Part shown: positions 15,888 through 24,608 of the stretch, in pieces
Numbering within the stretch: position 1 is the first letter of the stretch
Layout of the letters: the number at the start of each line of letters is the position of its first letter
Assembly: GCA_030693065.1 (NCBI GenBank)
Contig: JAUYBL010000011.1
Span: forward strand, 36,949 to 100,948
Length of the DNA stretch: 64,000 nt
Direction: 5' to 3'
Source: Methylococcaceae bacterium
Lineage (GTDB): Bacteria > Pseudomonadota > Gammaproteobacteria > Methylococcales > Methylomonadaceae
Notes under the pieces: model-generated
The model's input: only the letters and a program-made list of their open reading frames with translations
Databases searched by the model: none
What the model was told of the DNA's origin: nothing
Program-made: the position numbers and the translations under genes

Positions 15888-16622
15888 TCATTGTTCTGCC
15901 TTAGAAGTAAGGGCTTGATTAATGAGTTGTTCCTGATGCGCTTTGAATAATTGCAAACTGCGATATATGGCCTGTACCGACTTGCGCGGGGTAATAGTGG
16001 CACCGGCAAACTGGTCAAATTCGCCGCCGTCTTTTTTAACCGCCCATTGTGCGGGCGTTAAATTGTCCAAAGAACGGCCGACAAATTTCAATATCCAATC
16101 CGATTTGGCAACTTCGATTTTATCTCCCAGGCCGGGAGTTTCTTTGTGATTAAGCACCCGCACCCCCAAAATGTTGCCGTCACGGTCTACACCCATAATC
16201 ATGTTAATGGCGCCGGAATAACCGTCTGGCGCGATAAATTTGTAGCACACAGCAGTGACTTTGCCGGATTTCTTAGCTAAATAAACGATGGTTTCGTTGG
16301 CTCCAATGTTGTATTCCGCTGACGGGATTGTTAGCGTGTCCTGCAACATGTCGTTGTCATGTAACCCAGCCGGAACGACTTCTTCCAGCGATTTGATTAA
16401 GTCTTCATCTAGCCGCCGTTGGATAGTGCCTTCGGTACTGAAATTGGTAACTCCAAGCAACACGCTGGCCAGCAACGCAAAGCCAGCCAATATCCCGGTT
16501 TGAAATTCAAGCTTGGGTCTGAGCCTTGCAAGATTTGCCGGTTCCAGCCAACGCTTTAGCCATTCCAGATAGTTGGCAGCTTGGTCTTGTATGAGTTGGG
16601 TAGTTGCTGGGTTAATTTTCAT
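15888..16622 (-). CDS. rnfG: RnfG, FMN-binding subunit of Rnf
   Basis: A 244-residue protein: cytoplasmic N-terminus, one membrane helix at about 46-66, then a periplasmic FMN_bind domain. D-Q-F-A-G-A-T fits the ApbE flavinylation motif Dxx(s/t)gAT, except that Ala replaces Ser/Thr at position 4. The flavin-bearing Thr is present. The N-terminus is about 40 residues longer than in enteric RsxG. Confidence 0.93.
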   Translation of the reverse strand: MKINPATTQLIQDQAANYLEWLKRWLEPANLARLRPKLEFQTGILAGFALLASVLLGVTNFSTEGTIQRRLDEDLIKSLEEVVPAGLHDNDMLQDTLTIPSAEYNIGANETIVYLAKKSGKVTAVCYKFIAPDGYSGAINMIMGVDRDGNILGVRVLNHKETPGLGDKIEVAKSDWILKFVGRSLDNLTPAQWAVKKDGGEFDQFAGATITPRKSVQAIYRSLQLFKAHQEQLINQALTSKAEQ

Positions 16623-16652
16623 AATTTGTGCTCTGGTTTAAAACAACAAATT

Positions 16653-16769
16653 GGTAGGCCGGAATAAGACTTTTCGAGCGTTAGCGAGAATAAGCGTTTC
16701 CGGCAAGCACCCTGTTGCCGGAAACACCGGTTTTCGCTCGCGCTACAACCAGCTTATTACGGCCTACAA
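16653..16769. repeat. MITE-like repeat, GTAGGCCGGAATAAG ends, between rnfD and rnfG
   Basis: The left end GTAGGCCGGAATAAG is mirrored by CTTATTACGGCCTAC on the right, with an internal GTTTCCGGCA / TTGCCGGAAAC stem. Related sequence lies at 30995-31080 and, decayed, at 24447-24521. There is no coding capacity. Confidence 0.7.
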
Positions 16770-16772
16770 TTT

Positions 16773-17846
16773 TTACGATTTCGGTATTTCAAGTGGCTTG
16801 CCCTTACGGTCTCGTCCGTATATTCGCGGCCGAATGTAATGATCGATTAACGGTGTCGCTGAATTCATCAGCAATACCGCAAACCCTGCACCTTCGGGAT
16901 AGGCACCCCAAGTACGAATAACAAAAATCAGCAGCCCACAACCGGAGCCAAACACCAGCTGGCCCGTCTTGGTATTCGGTGAAGTGACATAATCGGTGGC
17001 GATAAAAAATGCCAAACACATCATCGCACCTGAATTTAAATGCAGCAGCGGGCCGACATAATGCTCGCTATCAATGAGATGAAAAACGCCAGATAACAAC
17101 ACAACCGTCAACAATAACGACACCGGAATCTGCCATTGAATAATTCCTTTACGAATCAACCACACACCGCCCAAGCCCAGCAACAGCGCAGAGTTTTCGC
17201 CCATACTGCCGCGCGTCCAGCCGATAAAATCAAGAAAACCGGAATAATCCTTGAGGATGTCGGTCAATAAACGGTTTTGAGAAAATTCAGTTTTGATATA
17301 CCCCAAGGTGGTCGCGCCGGTGCTTGCATCCAGATTTTCCAAGCCTGCAAAAGTGATGCGCCAGCTTTCGACCAAACCAGGCGAATCCGAAAAAAACAGC
17401 GGCGACACATTAGCCCAGGTGGTCATCTCGATAGGAAAGGAAATCAGCAACGCGACTCTGGCTAACATGGCCGGATTAAAGAGGTTTTGCCCCAGGCCGC
17501 CATACACTTGTTTGCCTAATACAATCGCCAATCCCGAGCCAACCACGCCTATCCACCAAGGTGCCCAAGGCGGTAGCGTCATCGCCAGTAGCCAACCGGT
17601 TAATACCGCTGAGCCATCCAAAATGACCGGCATGGCCGCCCTGCCCGCCAACCGAATACAGAAAGCTTCAAACACAACCGCCGACAACACGGTAATCACA
17701 AACAGGTTCAGTGCCGGCCAGCCGAAACACCAAATGCCGAATACTGTCGCCGGTGTTAATGCAAGCATCACTTGCCACATAATTTGGCTGACGCTGGATT
17801 TAGCGCCAACATGCGCACCGCTGCTGGGCTTTAAATGAACCATCAT
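16773..17846 (-). CDS. rnfD: RnfD, flavinylated membrane subunit of Rnf
   Basis: A 357-residue multi-span protein. D-A-S-T-G-A-T near residue 177 fits the ApbE target motif for covalent FMN. Late segments A-T-D-Y-V-T-S-P and Y-P-E-G-A-G-F-A-V-L-L-M-N match the family. It overlaps rnfC by 4 bp. Confidence 0.95.
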   Translation of the reverse strand: MMVHLKPSSGAHVGAKSSVSQIMWQVMLALTPATVFGIWCFGWPALNLFVITVLSAVVFEAFCIRLAGRAAMPVILDGSAVLTGWLLAMTLPPWAPWWIGVVGSGLAIVLGKQVYGGLGQNLFNPAMLARVALLISFPIEMTTWANVSPLFFSDSPGLVESWRITFAGLENLDASTGATTLGYIKTEFSQNRLLTDILKDYSGFLDFIGWTRGSMGENSALLLGLGGVWLIRKGIIQWQIPVSLLLTVVLLSGVFHLIDSEHYVGPLLHLNSGAMMCLAFFIATDYVTSPNTKTGQLVFGSGCGLLIFVIRTWGAYPEGAGFAVLLMNSATPLIDHYIRPRIYGRDRKGKPLEIPKS

Positions 17847-19330
17847 ACTGCGGCCTCTTGTTCGGCTTTTAATCGTTCGCGTTCAGCTTTCGCCGCTAGT
17901 CGTGCCAATTCTTCTTCGCGTTGCTGCTGGGCAATACGTTCCAATCGGGCATTGCGATCATCTATCAAGCGTTTGGTTTGCTCGGATTTGTGCGCCGCCT
18001 GCTGCCTGGCCATCACTTCGCCAGAGGCATATTTAAAATATTGCACCAACGGAATATTGGACGGGCAGATATACGAACAGCAACCGCAACTGATACAGTC
18101 TTTTAAGCCTATGTCGACCGCAGCATCCAGCTGATTAACGCGGATATTGTTGGCCATATCCAATGGCCGTAAACCCGCCGGGCAAACCGTGACGCAGCTA
18201 GCGCAACGGATACAAGGCTTTTCATCAGTGTCTTTAAGTTCGCTTTGCGTTAACGCCAGAATGCCGCTGGTGGCTTTAACAGTTGGTAAACCGGCATGCG
18301 GCAACGAATCGCCCATCATCGGTCCGCCCATAACGATACGCGCGGTGTCTTCTATATTTACTTTGCAAAAATTGAATAGCTCGGAGATTAAGGTGCCTAG
18401 CGGCACTTCAACATTCATGGGTCGCCCCACCGCACCGCCTGACACGGTAATCACCCGGCTGACTAGCGGCTGTCCATGCCGTATGGCTTTATGAGTTGCG
18501 TAAGCTGTGCCGACGTTGTGAATGGTCACGCCGATTTCCGACGACCTGCAGCCGACCGGAACTTCTTTGCCAGTGACATAACGGATCAATTGTCGATCCC
18601 AGCCCATTGGATAGCGAGTGGGGATTTGTATCACCTTTATCTGCGGAAAAAACTTTGCAGCAGTTCGCATAGCAAAAAAAGCTTGTGGCTTGTTATCTTC
18701 AATCGCCACCACGGCATGCTCGGTCTCCATGCCATGCAGCATTAGGCGCACGCCGTCGATAATCTGTTCGGCGCGTTCCTGCATTTGCCGGTCATCACAG
18801 CTTAAATAAGGCTCGCATTCGGCGCCATTGATAATGAGCGTATCGATATGGTTTTCGCGGCCCATATTGAGCTTGACCGCCGTTGGAAAAGTCGCGCCGC
18901 CCAAACCAACAATACCCGCTGCACCGACGCGTAAACTAATATCTTCCGGCGTTAACTCGAAGGGATCGGCTACTGGACAGGTTTCTATCCATTCGTCTTT
19001 GCCATCGGTTTCCAGCACGATCATGCGAATCGGTAGGGCTGAAGGATGCGGCGCAGGATAATCATTTACATCGAGAATAATGCCCGAACTTGGGGCGTGA
19101 ACCGGAGCGGAAATCATGCCTTGGCTGTAGGCCAGTAACTGGCCTTTCAGCACTTTATCACCGACCCTAATTAGTGGCTCGGCAGGTTTACCGACATGTT
19201 GCTGCAAGGGGATATATAACTTTTTTGGCAACGGAAAATCGTAAACAATCGGTTGAGTGGCGGTTTCAACCTTACGCTCTTCCGCATGCACGCCGCCCCG
19301 AATACGCTGTCTGGTAAAAAAACTTAACAT
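17843..19330 (-). CDS. rnfC: RnfC, NADH-binding Fe-S subunit of Rnf
   Basis: A 495-residue peripheral subunit. It has an N-terminal H-V-G-K-P-A-x-P-L motif, an NADH/FMN domain with G-x-G-G-A-x-F-P-T (about 135-145), and two [4Fe-4S] motifs at about 375-425 (C-I-R-C-A-S-C-V-T-V-C-P and C-I-S-C-G-C-C-S-Y-I-C-P). The C-terminal 60 residues form a short charged coiled coil rich in Ala, Glu and Arg. It overlaps rnfB by 7 bp. Confidence 0.95.
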   Translation of the reverse strand: MLSFFTRQRIRGGVHAEERKVETATQPIVYDFPLPKKLYIPLQQHVGKPAEPLIRVGDKVLKGQLLAYSQGMISAPVHAPSSGIILDVNDYPAPHPSALPIRMIVLETDGKDEWIETCPVADPFELTPEDISLRVGAAGIVGLGGATFPTAVKLNMGRENHIDTLIINGAECEPYLSCDDRQMQERAEQIIDGVRLMLHGMETEHAVVAIEDNKPQAFFAMRTAAKFFPQIKVIQIPTRYPMGWDRQLIRYVTGKEVPVGCRSSEIGVTIHNVGTAYATHKAIRHGQPLVSRVITVSGGAVGRPMNVEVPLGTLISELFNFCKVNIEDTARIVMGGPMMGDSLPHAGLPTVKATSGILALTQSELKDTDEKPCIRCASCVTVCPAGLRPLDMANNIRVNQLDAAVDIGLKDCISCGCCSYICPSNIPLVQYFKYASGEVMARQQAAHKSEQTKRLIDDRNARLERIAQQQREEELARLAAKAERERLKAEQEAAV

Positions 19331-19878
19331 GTGCTGCTACTCGCTTCCGGCAAGCTGGGTTTATTCCAGCGCCAGTTACGTAAAGTGACTTCGATCGGGT
19401 GCATTTGCAGGCATTCGGTCGGACAGACTTCTATACACTTTTTGCAGCCGATGCAGGCATCGGCCACCACCGCGTGAATTTGTTTGGGAGCGCCAACAAT
19501 GGCATCGGTTGGGCATACTTTAAAACAGCGCGTGCAACCGGTGCAGGTGTCTTCACTGACGCGGGCGACCAGCAATTCGGGTTCTTTAACGTCGCTTAAA
19601 TCCAGATCCAAACCCAATAGCGCAGCGATTTGTTCGGCTAGCGCGCTGCCGCCGGGAGGACATATCGTCGCAGGTGCTTTACCTTCGGCCAATGCTTCTG
19701 CAGCAGGCCGACAGCCGGGAAAGCCGCATTGCCCGCATTGTGAACCCGGCAATAAAGATTCCAGCTCATCGACAATCGGGCTGCTTTCGACTTTTAAATA
19801 CCGGGCAGCAATACCCAGCAACAAGCCTAAAAACAGCCCTAATAAAGTTAAACTGACAATGGCGGATAAAACATACAT
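19324..19878 (-). CDS. rnfB: RnfB, ferredoxin-like subunit of Rnf
   Basis: A 184-residue protein. An N-terminal membrane anchor (about 3-27) is followed by a C-G-Q-C-G-F-P-G-C cluster motif near residue 47 and two ferredoxin [4Fe-4S] motifs (C-T-G-C-T-R-C-F-K-V-C-P and C-I-G-C-K-K-C-I-E-V-C-P). It is the entry or exit point for ferredoxin electrons. I use the ATG at 19878, which starts the anchor. The open frame runs 33 codons further but those codons are not RnfB-like. Confidence 0.95.
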   Translation of the reverse strand: MYVLSAIVSLTLLGLFLGLLLGIAARYLKVESSPIVDELESLLPGSQCGQCGFPGCRPAAEALAEGKAPATICPPGGSALAEQIAALLGLDLDLSDVKEPELLVARVSEDTCTGCTRCFKVCPTDAIVGAPKQIHAVVADACIGCKKCIEVCPTECLQMHPIEVTLRNWRWNKPSLPEASSSTC

Positions 19879-19894
19879 AGTTTCTTTCCTGACA

Positions 19895-20476
19895 CTATTT
19901 ACTATAAAGTCCTGCAAACCCCATAAATGCCAGCGATAAAATCCCGGCGGTAATAAACGCAATCGGTGTACCGGCAAATAACACGGGTACTGCCATCAAG
20001 GCCAATCGCTCGCGCAGCCCTGCAAACAGCACCATCACCAAGGTAAAGCCGACCGCAGAGCCAAAACCGAAAATCATGCTTTGCATAAAACCGTACTGCT
20101 CTTGCACGTTTAATAAGGCCACGCCCAGCACCGCGCAATTGGTGGTAATCAACGGCAAAAATATCCCCAGTATTTGATAGAGCACCGGACTGGTTTTATG
20201 CACCACCATTTCGGTGAACTGCACCACCGCCGCAATCACTAATATAAAAGCGAGTATCCGTAAAAACTGAATATGCAAAGGCGCCAGAATGAAATGCTCC
20301 AGCATCCAGCTGGTCATTGCTGCCAAGGTCAGCACAAAGGTGGTTGCCAAGCCCATGCTCAACGCCGTATCCAGTTTTTTCGACACCCCCATAAACGGGC
20401 ATAGCCCGAGAAATTTCACCAGGACCACGTTGTTGACCAAAGCCGTGCCTAATAGAAGTAGAAGGTATTCGCTCAC
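19895..20476 (-). CDS. rnfA: RnfA, membrane subunit of Rnf (GTG start)
   Basis: A 193-residue six-helix protein. The conserved start (M)-S-E-Y-L-L-L requires the GTG at 20476, with GGA 8 nt upstream. C-P-F-M-G-V-S and T-N-C-A-V-L-G-V-A are the cluster-associated segments paired with RnfE. It is the first gene of rnfABCDGEH, read away from nifL. A -24/-12-like element and two NifA sites lie upstream. Confidence 0.94.
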   Translation of the reverse strand: MSEYLLLLLGTALVNNVVLVKFLGLCPFMGVSKKLDTALSMGLATTFVLTLAAMTSWMLEHFILAPLHIQFLRILAFILVIAAVVQFTEMVVHKTSPVLYQILGIFLPLITTNCAVLGVALLNVQEQYGFMQSMIFGFGSAVGFTLVMVLFAGLRERLALMAVPVLFAGTPIAFITAGILSLAFMGFAGLYSK

Positions 20477-20517
20477 TGTTTTTTCCAGGCTGTTTGTAAG
20501 GCTGTTTACAACATCAC

Positions 20518-20534
20518 AGCAGCAATTATGCCAA
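20518..20534 (-). promoter_or_regulatory. Candidate sigma-54 promoter of rnf operon
   Basis: The minus strand reads TTGGCATAATTGCTGCT. GG-N10-GC spacing is right and the -24 box is strong. The -12 box CTGCT differs from TTGCW by one base. It lies about 42 bp upstream of the rnfA start, with NifA sites about 80-135 bp upstream. Confidence 0.65.
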
Positions 20535-20610
20535 TCGAGCAAATATGCAAGCACTTCAAGTTTGGCGGACCAGAGCCATTAAAATCTTCCCAAATTGGTG
20601 CATAAAAAGC

Positions 20611-20626
20611 TGTTGCAAGTTATACA
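20611..20626. promoter_or_regulatory. NifA upstream activator site 1 (rnf/nifL)
   Basis: TGTTGCAAGTTATACA is a perfect TGT-N10-ACA element lying between the divergent rnf and nifL promoters. Confidence 0.75.
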
Positions 20627-20650
20627 TTCCTACATTGATAAAAAAATGTG

Positions 20651-20666
20651 TGTCGCAAACCTTACA
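20651..20666. promoter_or_regulatory. NifA upstream activator site 2 (rnf/nifL)
   Basis: TGTCGCAAACCTTACA is a perfect TGT-N10-ACA element, centred 40 bp from site 1. That spacing is close to four helical turns, so both would lie on the same face of the DNA. Confidence 0.75.
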
Positions 20667-20766
20667 AAATATTTTCAGCAATTTAACTACCCAACTTGAT
20701 TTGTCAGCTCACCCGAGAATGAGCCACGCTATATAAGAGGTGTGTAGCCAGCATACTTATTAAAGC

Positions 20767-20782
20767 TGGCGCCATATTTGCT
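20767..20782 (+). promoter_or_regulatory. Sigma-54 promoter of nifLA
   Basis: TGGCGCCATATTTGCT has GG-N10-GC spacing and a perfect TTGCT -12 box. Start of transcription is expected near 20793, 27 nt before the nifL ATG. Confidence 0.8.
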
Positions 20783-20819
20783 AGGTAATACTTAAAGCAC
20801 TTAGTTTACGGATATAACT

Positions 20820-22442
20820 ATGAAAAAAATTTCATTACGTTTTCTTCAGGAACACACCAACTTGGCCAGTGTGCTTGATGAATTTGCGCCTGATTTGTTT
20901 ACTCAATTAAATAATCAAAACCATGACAAAACGCCATACAGTCTGTTTGTTGAAACGGTTGAACAGGTGCCGATAGCCATTTCCATTACCGATAAAAAAG
21001 CCAAAATTCTTTACGTTAATGAAGAGTTTTGCCGGGTTACCGGCTATCAGCCTGGAGATGTACTGGGTAAAAACGAATCGCTGTTATCAGACAAGTCCAC
21101 CCCTCGCAATGTCTATTACGATTTATGGCATACCATCAGTAAAAAGAAGGTGTGGCGCGGCAAGTTATGTAACCGACATAAATCCGGCCAACGCTATCTT
21201 GCCGATTTAACAATAGCGCCCATGTTAAATGCGCAAGGCACGATTTCGCATTACATCGGCATGCATAGGGATATTACTCAAGCGCACGAATCGGAAAAAA
21301 AGCTGATCAATCAAAAGTTATTAATTGAATCGGTTATTAATTCATCGCCCATTGCGATGGTGGTTATCGATAATCAGGATCGGGTCATTTTAGATAACCA
21401 CATGTATAAAGCCCTGGTAACCGACCTTGATAAAGGTGAGCCTGCAAACTACTTCCTGCAATTACTACGCGATGAAATGGGCGATTTATGGACCCAGTTA
21501 CAAACTAACGAGCAAGGTTTTAATAACCGTGAATTTAGAATAGAAGGTAAAGGAACCCGCAAAACCCGCTGGTTTTCTTGCGCTGGTAACTGGTTTATAG
21601 AAAATGCCGTCAACGCCGATGCTTTCTTTGAGAATGCATCAAAACAGTACCTGGTACTGACCATTACCGACATCACCCGGCAACACCGGCAAATGGAAGA
21701 ACTGCATATTCAGACCTTAAAAACCATCATGTCCGAGGATCAACGGGTACGCAGCATCAGAGAAACGTTGCTGGGGGCAATGCACCAAATTCAAATGCCG
21801 ATGAACCAAATCAGGGCAGCCGAGCAGATTTTCAAACATAAACGGGACGATCAACACGCCGGTCTATTACAAAGTTTGCAACAAATTCAGCAATCCGGCG
21901 AAGCAGCCATTGCAACCATGCAAAAATGCATCCCAGAAATTCTGCAAACCGCTGTTCTTCCAGTGAATCTGAATCAAATTTTGCATGAAGTACTGTTACT
22001 TAGTGAGCAGCGCATTTTTAATCACGGCATAGACGTGCATTGGCAGCCATTGTCACCGCTGCCGAATATACTGGGCTCTGAAAACCGCCTGCGCATCTTA
22101 TTTAAGCAATTGATCGACAACGCCATTGAGGCGGTCAGCACCTCCTACAGTAGTGAACAGCGACTTAAAATTACCACCAATGCTGATGCTAATTTGGTTT
22201 ATATCTGTATTGAAGACAGTGGGCCTGGCATCCCGATTGAAAAGCGCAGAAAAGTGTTTGAACCTTTTTATACCACTCGCCCCATGGGTGGTAATCAAGC
22301 AGGCATGGGCCTGGTTATCGCAAAAGAAATTGTTAACCAACACAAGGGATTTATTGATATTGATCAGGATTACGACCAGGGATGCCGGTTCAAAATAAGC
22401 TTTCCTCAGCACAGACAGGAGCCAGGGAGATTGTTGCAATGA
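20820..22442 (+). CDS. nifL: NifL, redox/nitrogen-sensing anti-activator of NifA
   Basis: A 540-residue protein with the NifL domain order. A first PAS (about 38-155, expected FAD site) is followed by a second PAS-like region (about 165-285), a helical segment with an H-box-like A-M-H-Q-I-Q-M-P-M-N near residue 320, and a GHKL ATPase domain with N-A-I-E-A, D-S-G-P-G-I-P and G-M-G-L-V-I-A. NifL binds and inhibits NifA under oxygen or fixed nitrogen. It overlaps nifA by 4 bp, which favours stoichiometric synthesis. It is preceded by its own -24/-12 promoter. Confidence 0.93.
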   Translation: MKKISLRFLQEHTNLASVLDEFAPDLFTQLNNQNHDKTPYSLFVETVEQVPIAISITDKKAKILYVNEEFCRVTGYQPGDVLGKNESLLSDKSTPRNVYYDLWHTISKKKVWRGKLCNRHKSGQRYLADLTIAPMLNAQGTISHYIGMHRDITQAHESEKKLINQKLLIESVINSSPIAMVVIDNQDRVILDNHMYKALVTDLDKGEPANYFLQLLRDEMGDLWTQLQTNEQGFNNREFRIEGKGTRKTRWFSCAGNWFIENAVNADAFFENASKQYLVLTITDITRQHRQMEELHIQTLKTIMSEDQRVRSIRETLLGAMHQIQMPMNQIRAAEQIFKHKRDDQHAGLLQSLQQIQQSGEAAIATMQKCIPEILQTAVLPVNLNQILHEVLLLSEQRIFNHGIDVHWQPLSPLPNILGSENRLRILFKQLIDNAIEAVSTSYSSEQRLKITTNADANLVYICIEDSGPGIPIEKRRKVFEPFYTTRPMGGNQAGMGLVIAKEIVNQHKGFIDIDQDYDQGCRFKISFPQHRQEPGRLLQ

Positions 22443-23983
22443 CTGAGCGAACCCAGCTAATCGAAGCCGAGCTTGATACCTTGTACCTGATCAGTCAGGT
22501 ACTAAACAGCACCCATGACTTGCATGCCAAACTGCAAGCTGTGCTGGAGATTCTGCATAAAAGATCAGGCATGCGTTCAGGAATGATAACCATCAAGGAA
22601 ATCGAAAATAACAGCATGATTGTCAGCGCCGTGCATTCTGACGGCGCCAGCAAACTTGATCACCCTGTTATATACAACCCCGGCGAAGGCGTGATGGGAG
22701 CCATACTCGATGCCGGTTGCACCATCGTCGTTGAAAAAGTCTCGGAAGAACCGCGTTTCTTAGGCCGTTTGGGATTATATGATCCCGAATTACCGTTTAT
22801 CGGCTCACCTATCTATATCGAAGAAGGCGACACCATTGGCGTACTGGCCGCCCAACCCGACAACAGCCAATTTCTGGGTGAACGCGCCCGCTTTATGGAA
22901 ATGATTGCCAACTTGATTGCCCAAAGCGTCAAAATGTTGCGGGTCATCGAACGCAAACAGCGCAATCTGCTTAGTGAACGCGATCAACTAAAACAAGCAT
23001 TAATCAAAAACTACAGCTTTGAGAATATCATTGGCCATTCGCCACCCATGGTTAAAGTATTCGACTTAATCCGTCAGGTTGCCAAGTGGAATACCACGGT
23101 ATTAATTCGCGGTGAATCAGGCACCGGTAAAGAAGTGGTCGCCAATGCCATTCATTTTAATTCAGGCTGTGCCAGCGGACCCTTTTTAAAGCTCAATTGT
23201 GCCGCCCTACCCGATACCTTATTAGAATCTGAATTATTCGGGCATGAAAAAGGCGCGTTTAGCGGCGCCATCAGCCAACGTAAAGGTCGTTTTGAATTGG
23301 CAGATAACGGCACCTTATTTCTCGATGAAATCGGCGAAATTTCCGCCTCATTCCAAGCCAAGCTATTACGTGTATTGCAAGAAGGTGAATTTGAACGTGT
23401 CGGCGGCACGCACACCATCAAGGTCAATGTGCGCATCATTGCGGCAACCAATCGCAATCTTGAAGAAGAAGTCACCGAAGGAAAATTCAGAGAAGACTTG
23501 TATTACCGCCTTAATGTCATGCCCGTCATCATGCCGCCGTTACGAGATAGAACGGAAGACATTCCAAAACTATCCGAATTTTTGCTGCGCAGAATTTCCG
23601 AACAACAAGGTGGACGACCTTTGGAGATCAAAGAAAGCGCCATCCGCATACTGATGAAACACAACTGGCCGGGCAATGTCCGCGAACTAGCCAACCGCTT
23701 AGAACGCGCTGCCATCATGAGCCAGAACGGTGTTATCGACCGTGACGTCATGGTCAGCACCGGCTTGGAAGATGAAATCGGCACGGGCGGCTTCAGTCAT
23801 CACCAGCAAAAATCGGTTGCCGTTGATTTTAATGATGCTGACATGGATGACCGCGAGCGCGTCATTGCTGCATTGGAACAAAGCGGCTGGGTACAAGCCA
23901 AAGCCGCCCGCCTGCTAAACATGACGCCCAGGCAAATTGCTTATCGCATTTTGACCTTGGACATCACCATGAAACAAATCTAA
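22439..23983 (+). CDS. nifA: NifA, sigma-54-dependent activator of nif genes
   Basis: A 514-residue bacterial enhancer-binding protein. It has an N-terminal GAF domain (about 20-165), a central AAA+ domain with Walker A G-E-S-G-T-G-K-E at 225-232 and L-F-L-D-E-I-G-E as Walker B, and a C-terminal Fis-type helix-turn-helix (about 475-510) that would bind TGT-N10-ACA. The sigma-54 contact loop reads GAFSGA at 272-277 rather than the usual GAFTGA. There is no Cys-rich interdomain linker, consistent with control by NifL rather than direct oxygen sensing. I chose the ATG at 22439, which overlaps the nifL stop (ATGA). Confidence 0.95.
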   Translation: MTERTQLIEAELDTLYLISQVLNSTHDLHAKLQAVLEILHKRSGMRSGMITIKEIENNSMIVSAVHSDGASKLDHPVIYNPGEGVMGAILDAGCTIVVEKVSEEPRFLGRLGLYDPELPFIGSPIYIEEGDTIGVLAAQPDNSQFLGERARFMEMIANLIAQSVKMLRVIERKQRNLLSERDQLKQALIKNYSFENIIGHSPPMVKVFDLIRQVAKWNTTVLIRGESGTGKEVVANAIHFNSGCASGPFLKLNCAALPDTLLESELFGHEKGAFSGAISQRKGRFELADNGTLFLDEIGEISASFQAKLLRVLQEGEFERVGGTHTIKVNVRIIAATNRNLEEEVTEGKFREDLYYRLNVMPVIMPPLRDRTEDIPKLSEFLLRRISEQQGGRPLEIKESAIRILMKHNWPGNVRELANRLERAAIMSQNGVIDRDVMVSTGLEDEIGTGGFSHHQQKSVAVDFNDADMDDRERVIAALEQSGWVQAKAARLLNMTPRQIAYRILTLDITMKQI

Positions 23984-23989
23984 TTAAAT

Positions 23990-24130
23990 CCTTCGACAGG
24001 CTCAGGACGAACGGCTTTTGTTGATTCCGTTCGTGGTCGACTACATGGATGTAGATGGTAGGGCACCAAAAGTAGGCGCTTTAGGCGATGCCTGGAGCAG
24101 TTGCCGAGAGTTTATCGAACCATGAATGGG
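23990..24130. repeat. REP-like repeat split by a second palindromic segment
   Basis: The left arm CTTCGACAGGCTCAGGACGA and the right end TTATCGAACCATGAATGG belong to the family at 5201-5270. The two halves are pushed apart by about 75 bp that include the palindrome CTACATGGATGTAG. It lies between nifA and the next small gene. Confidence 0.65.
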
Positions 24131-24171
24131 ATCAACTTAATAAGAGACTTCCAACAAAGTTAGGAGCAGCA

Positions 24172-24432
24172 ATGACTATTTTATACGTGCAACACGATTA
24201 CGCCGTTTTCGGCTTTGGCGAAACCCGGCAAGCTGCCATTGCGATGGCTGCAGAATGGTTAAAGGATGAAACCGGCAAACAGGGCTGTTCATTTGCCTAT
24301 GCAGAAAGCTTATTAGTCTCGTCACCCAGTCCCGGGCAAATGACCCTATGCCAAACGGATGAAACTATTCCAGCAGATGCTGAAAACTGGGGCGGCGAAG
24401 AATTGCTGGATTGGTATCATGATGTGGCGTAA
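24172..24432 (+). CDS. Small unknown protein downstream of nifA
   Basis: An 86-residue acidic protein with TAGGAG 6 nt before the ATG at 24172. Composition and codon use are like the nif genes. Visible features are an F-G-F-G-E-T-R-Q-A-A-I-A-M-A-A-E-W-L helix and a W-G-G-E-E-L-L-D-W-Y C-terminus. No signal peptide, membrane helix or metal motif. I do not recognise a family. Confidence 0.65.
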   Translation: MTILYVQHDYAVFGFGETRQAAIAMAAEWLKDETGKQGCSFAYAESLLVSSPSPGQMTLCQTDETIPADAENWGGEELLDWYHDVA

Positions 24433-24446
24433 AGCTGGGGTCAGCA

Positions 24447-24521
24447 TGTAGATCGGAATAAAACTGCTCAAGCGCAACGAAGGGCGACGGCACATTTGGC
24501 CGGTGGTGTGCCGGATAATCT
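24447..24521. repeat. Decayed copy of the GTAGGCCGGAATAAG repeat
   Basis: ATGTAGATCGGAATAAAACT at the left and a GGTGTGCCGGATAAT end resemble the repeats at 16653-16769 and 30995-31080. It marks the edge of the AT-rich insert that follows. Confidence 0.45.
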
Positions 24522-24608
24522 TTACTTTAGCTCTTAGTTGACTGTGCTGAAGTAGGTTACTTTATTAGCGTTTAAATATGTGTCGCGGCCAGTGTCAGTT
24601 TGTCTTAA

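Larger units (their letters stand above)
20477..20819. promoter_or_regulatory. Divergent rnfA / nifL control region
   Basis: This 343-bp space has no gene. It holds two sigma-54-type promoters facing outward (20518-20534 for rnf, 20767-20782 for nifL) and two perfect NifA sites between them, at 20611-20626 and 20651-20666. A half-site TTGGTGCA at about 20596-20603 resembles one arm of an NtrC site, but the other arm is poor. Confidence 0.7.
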
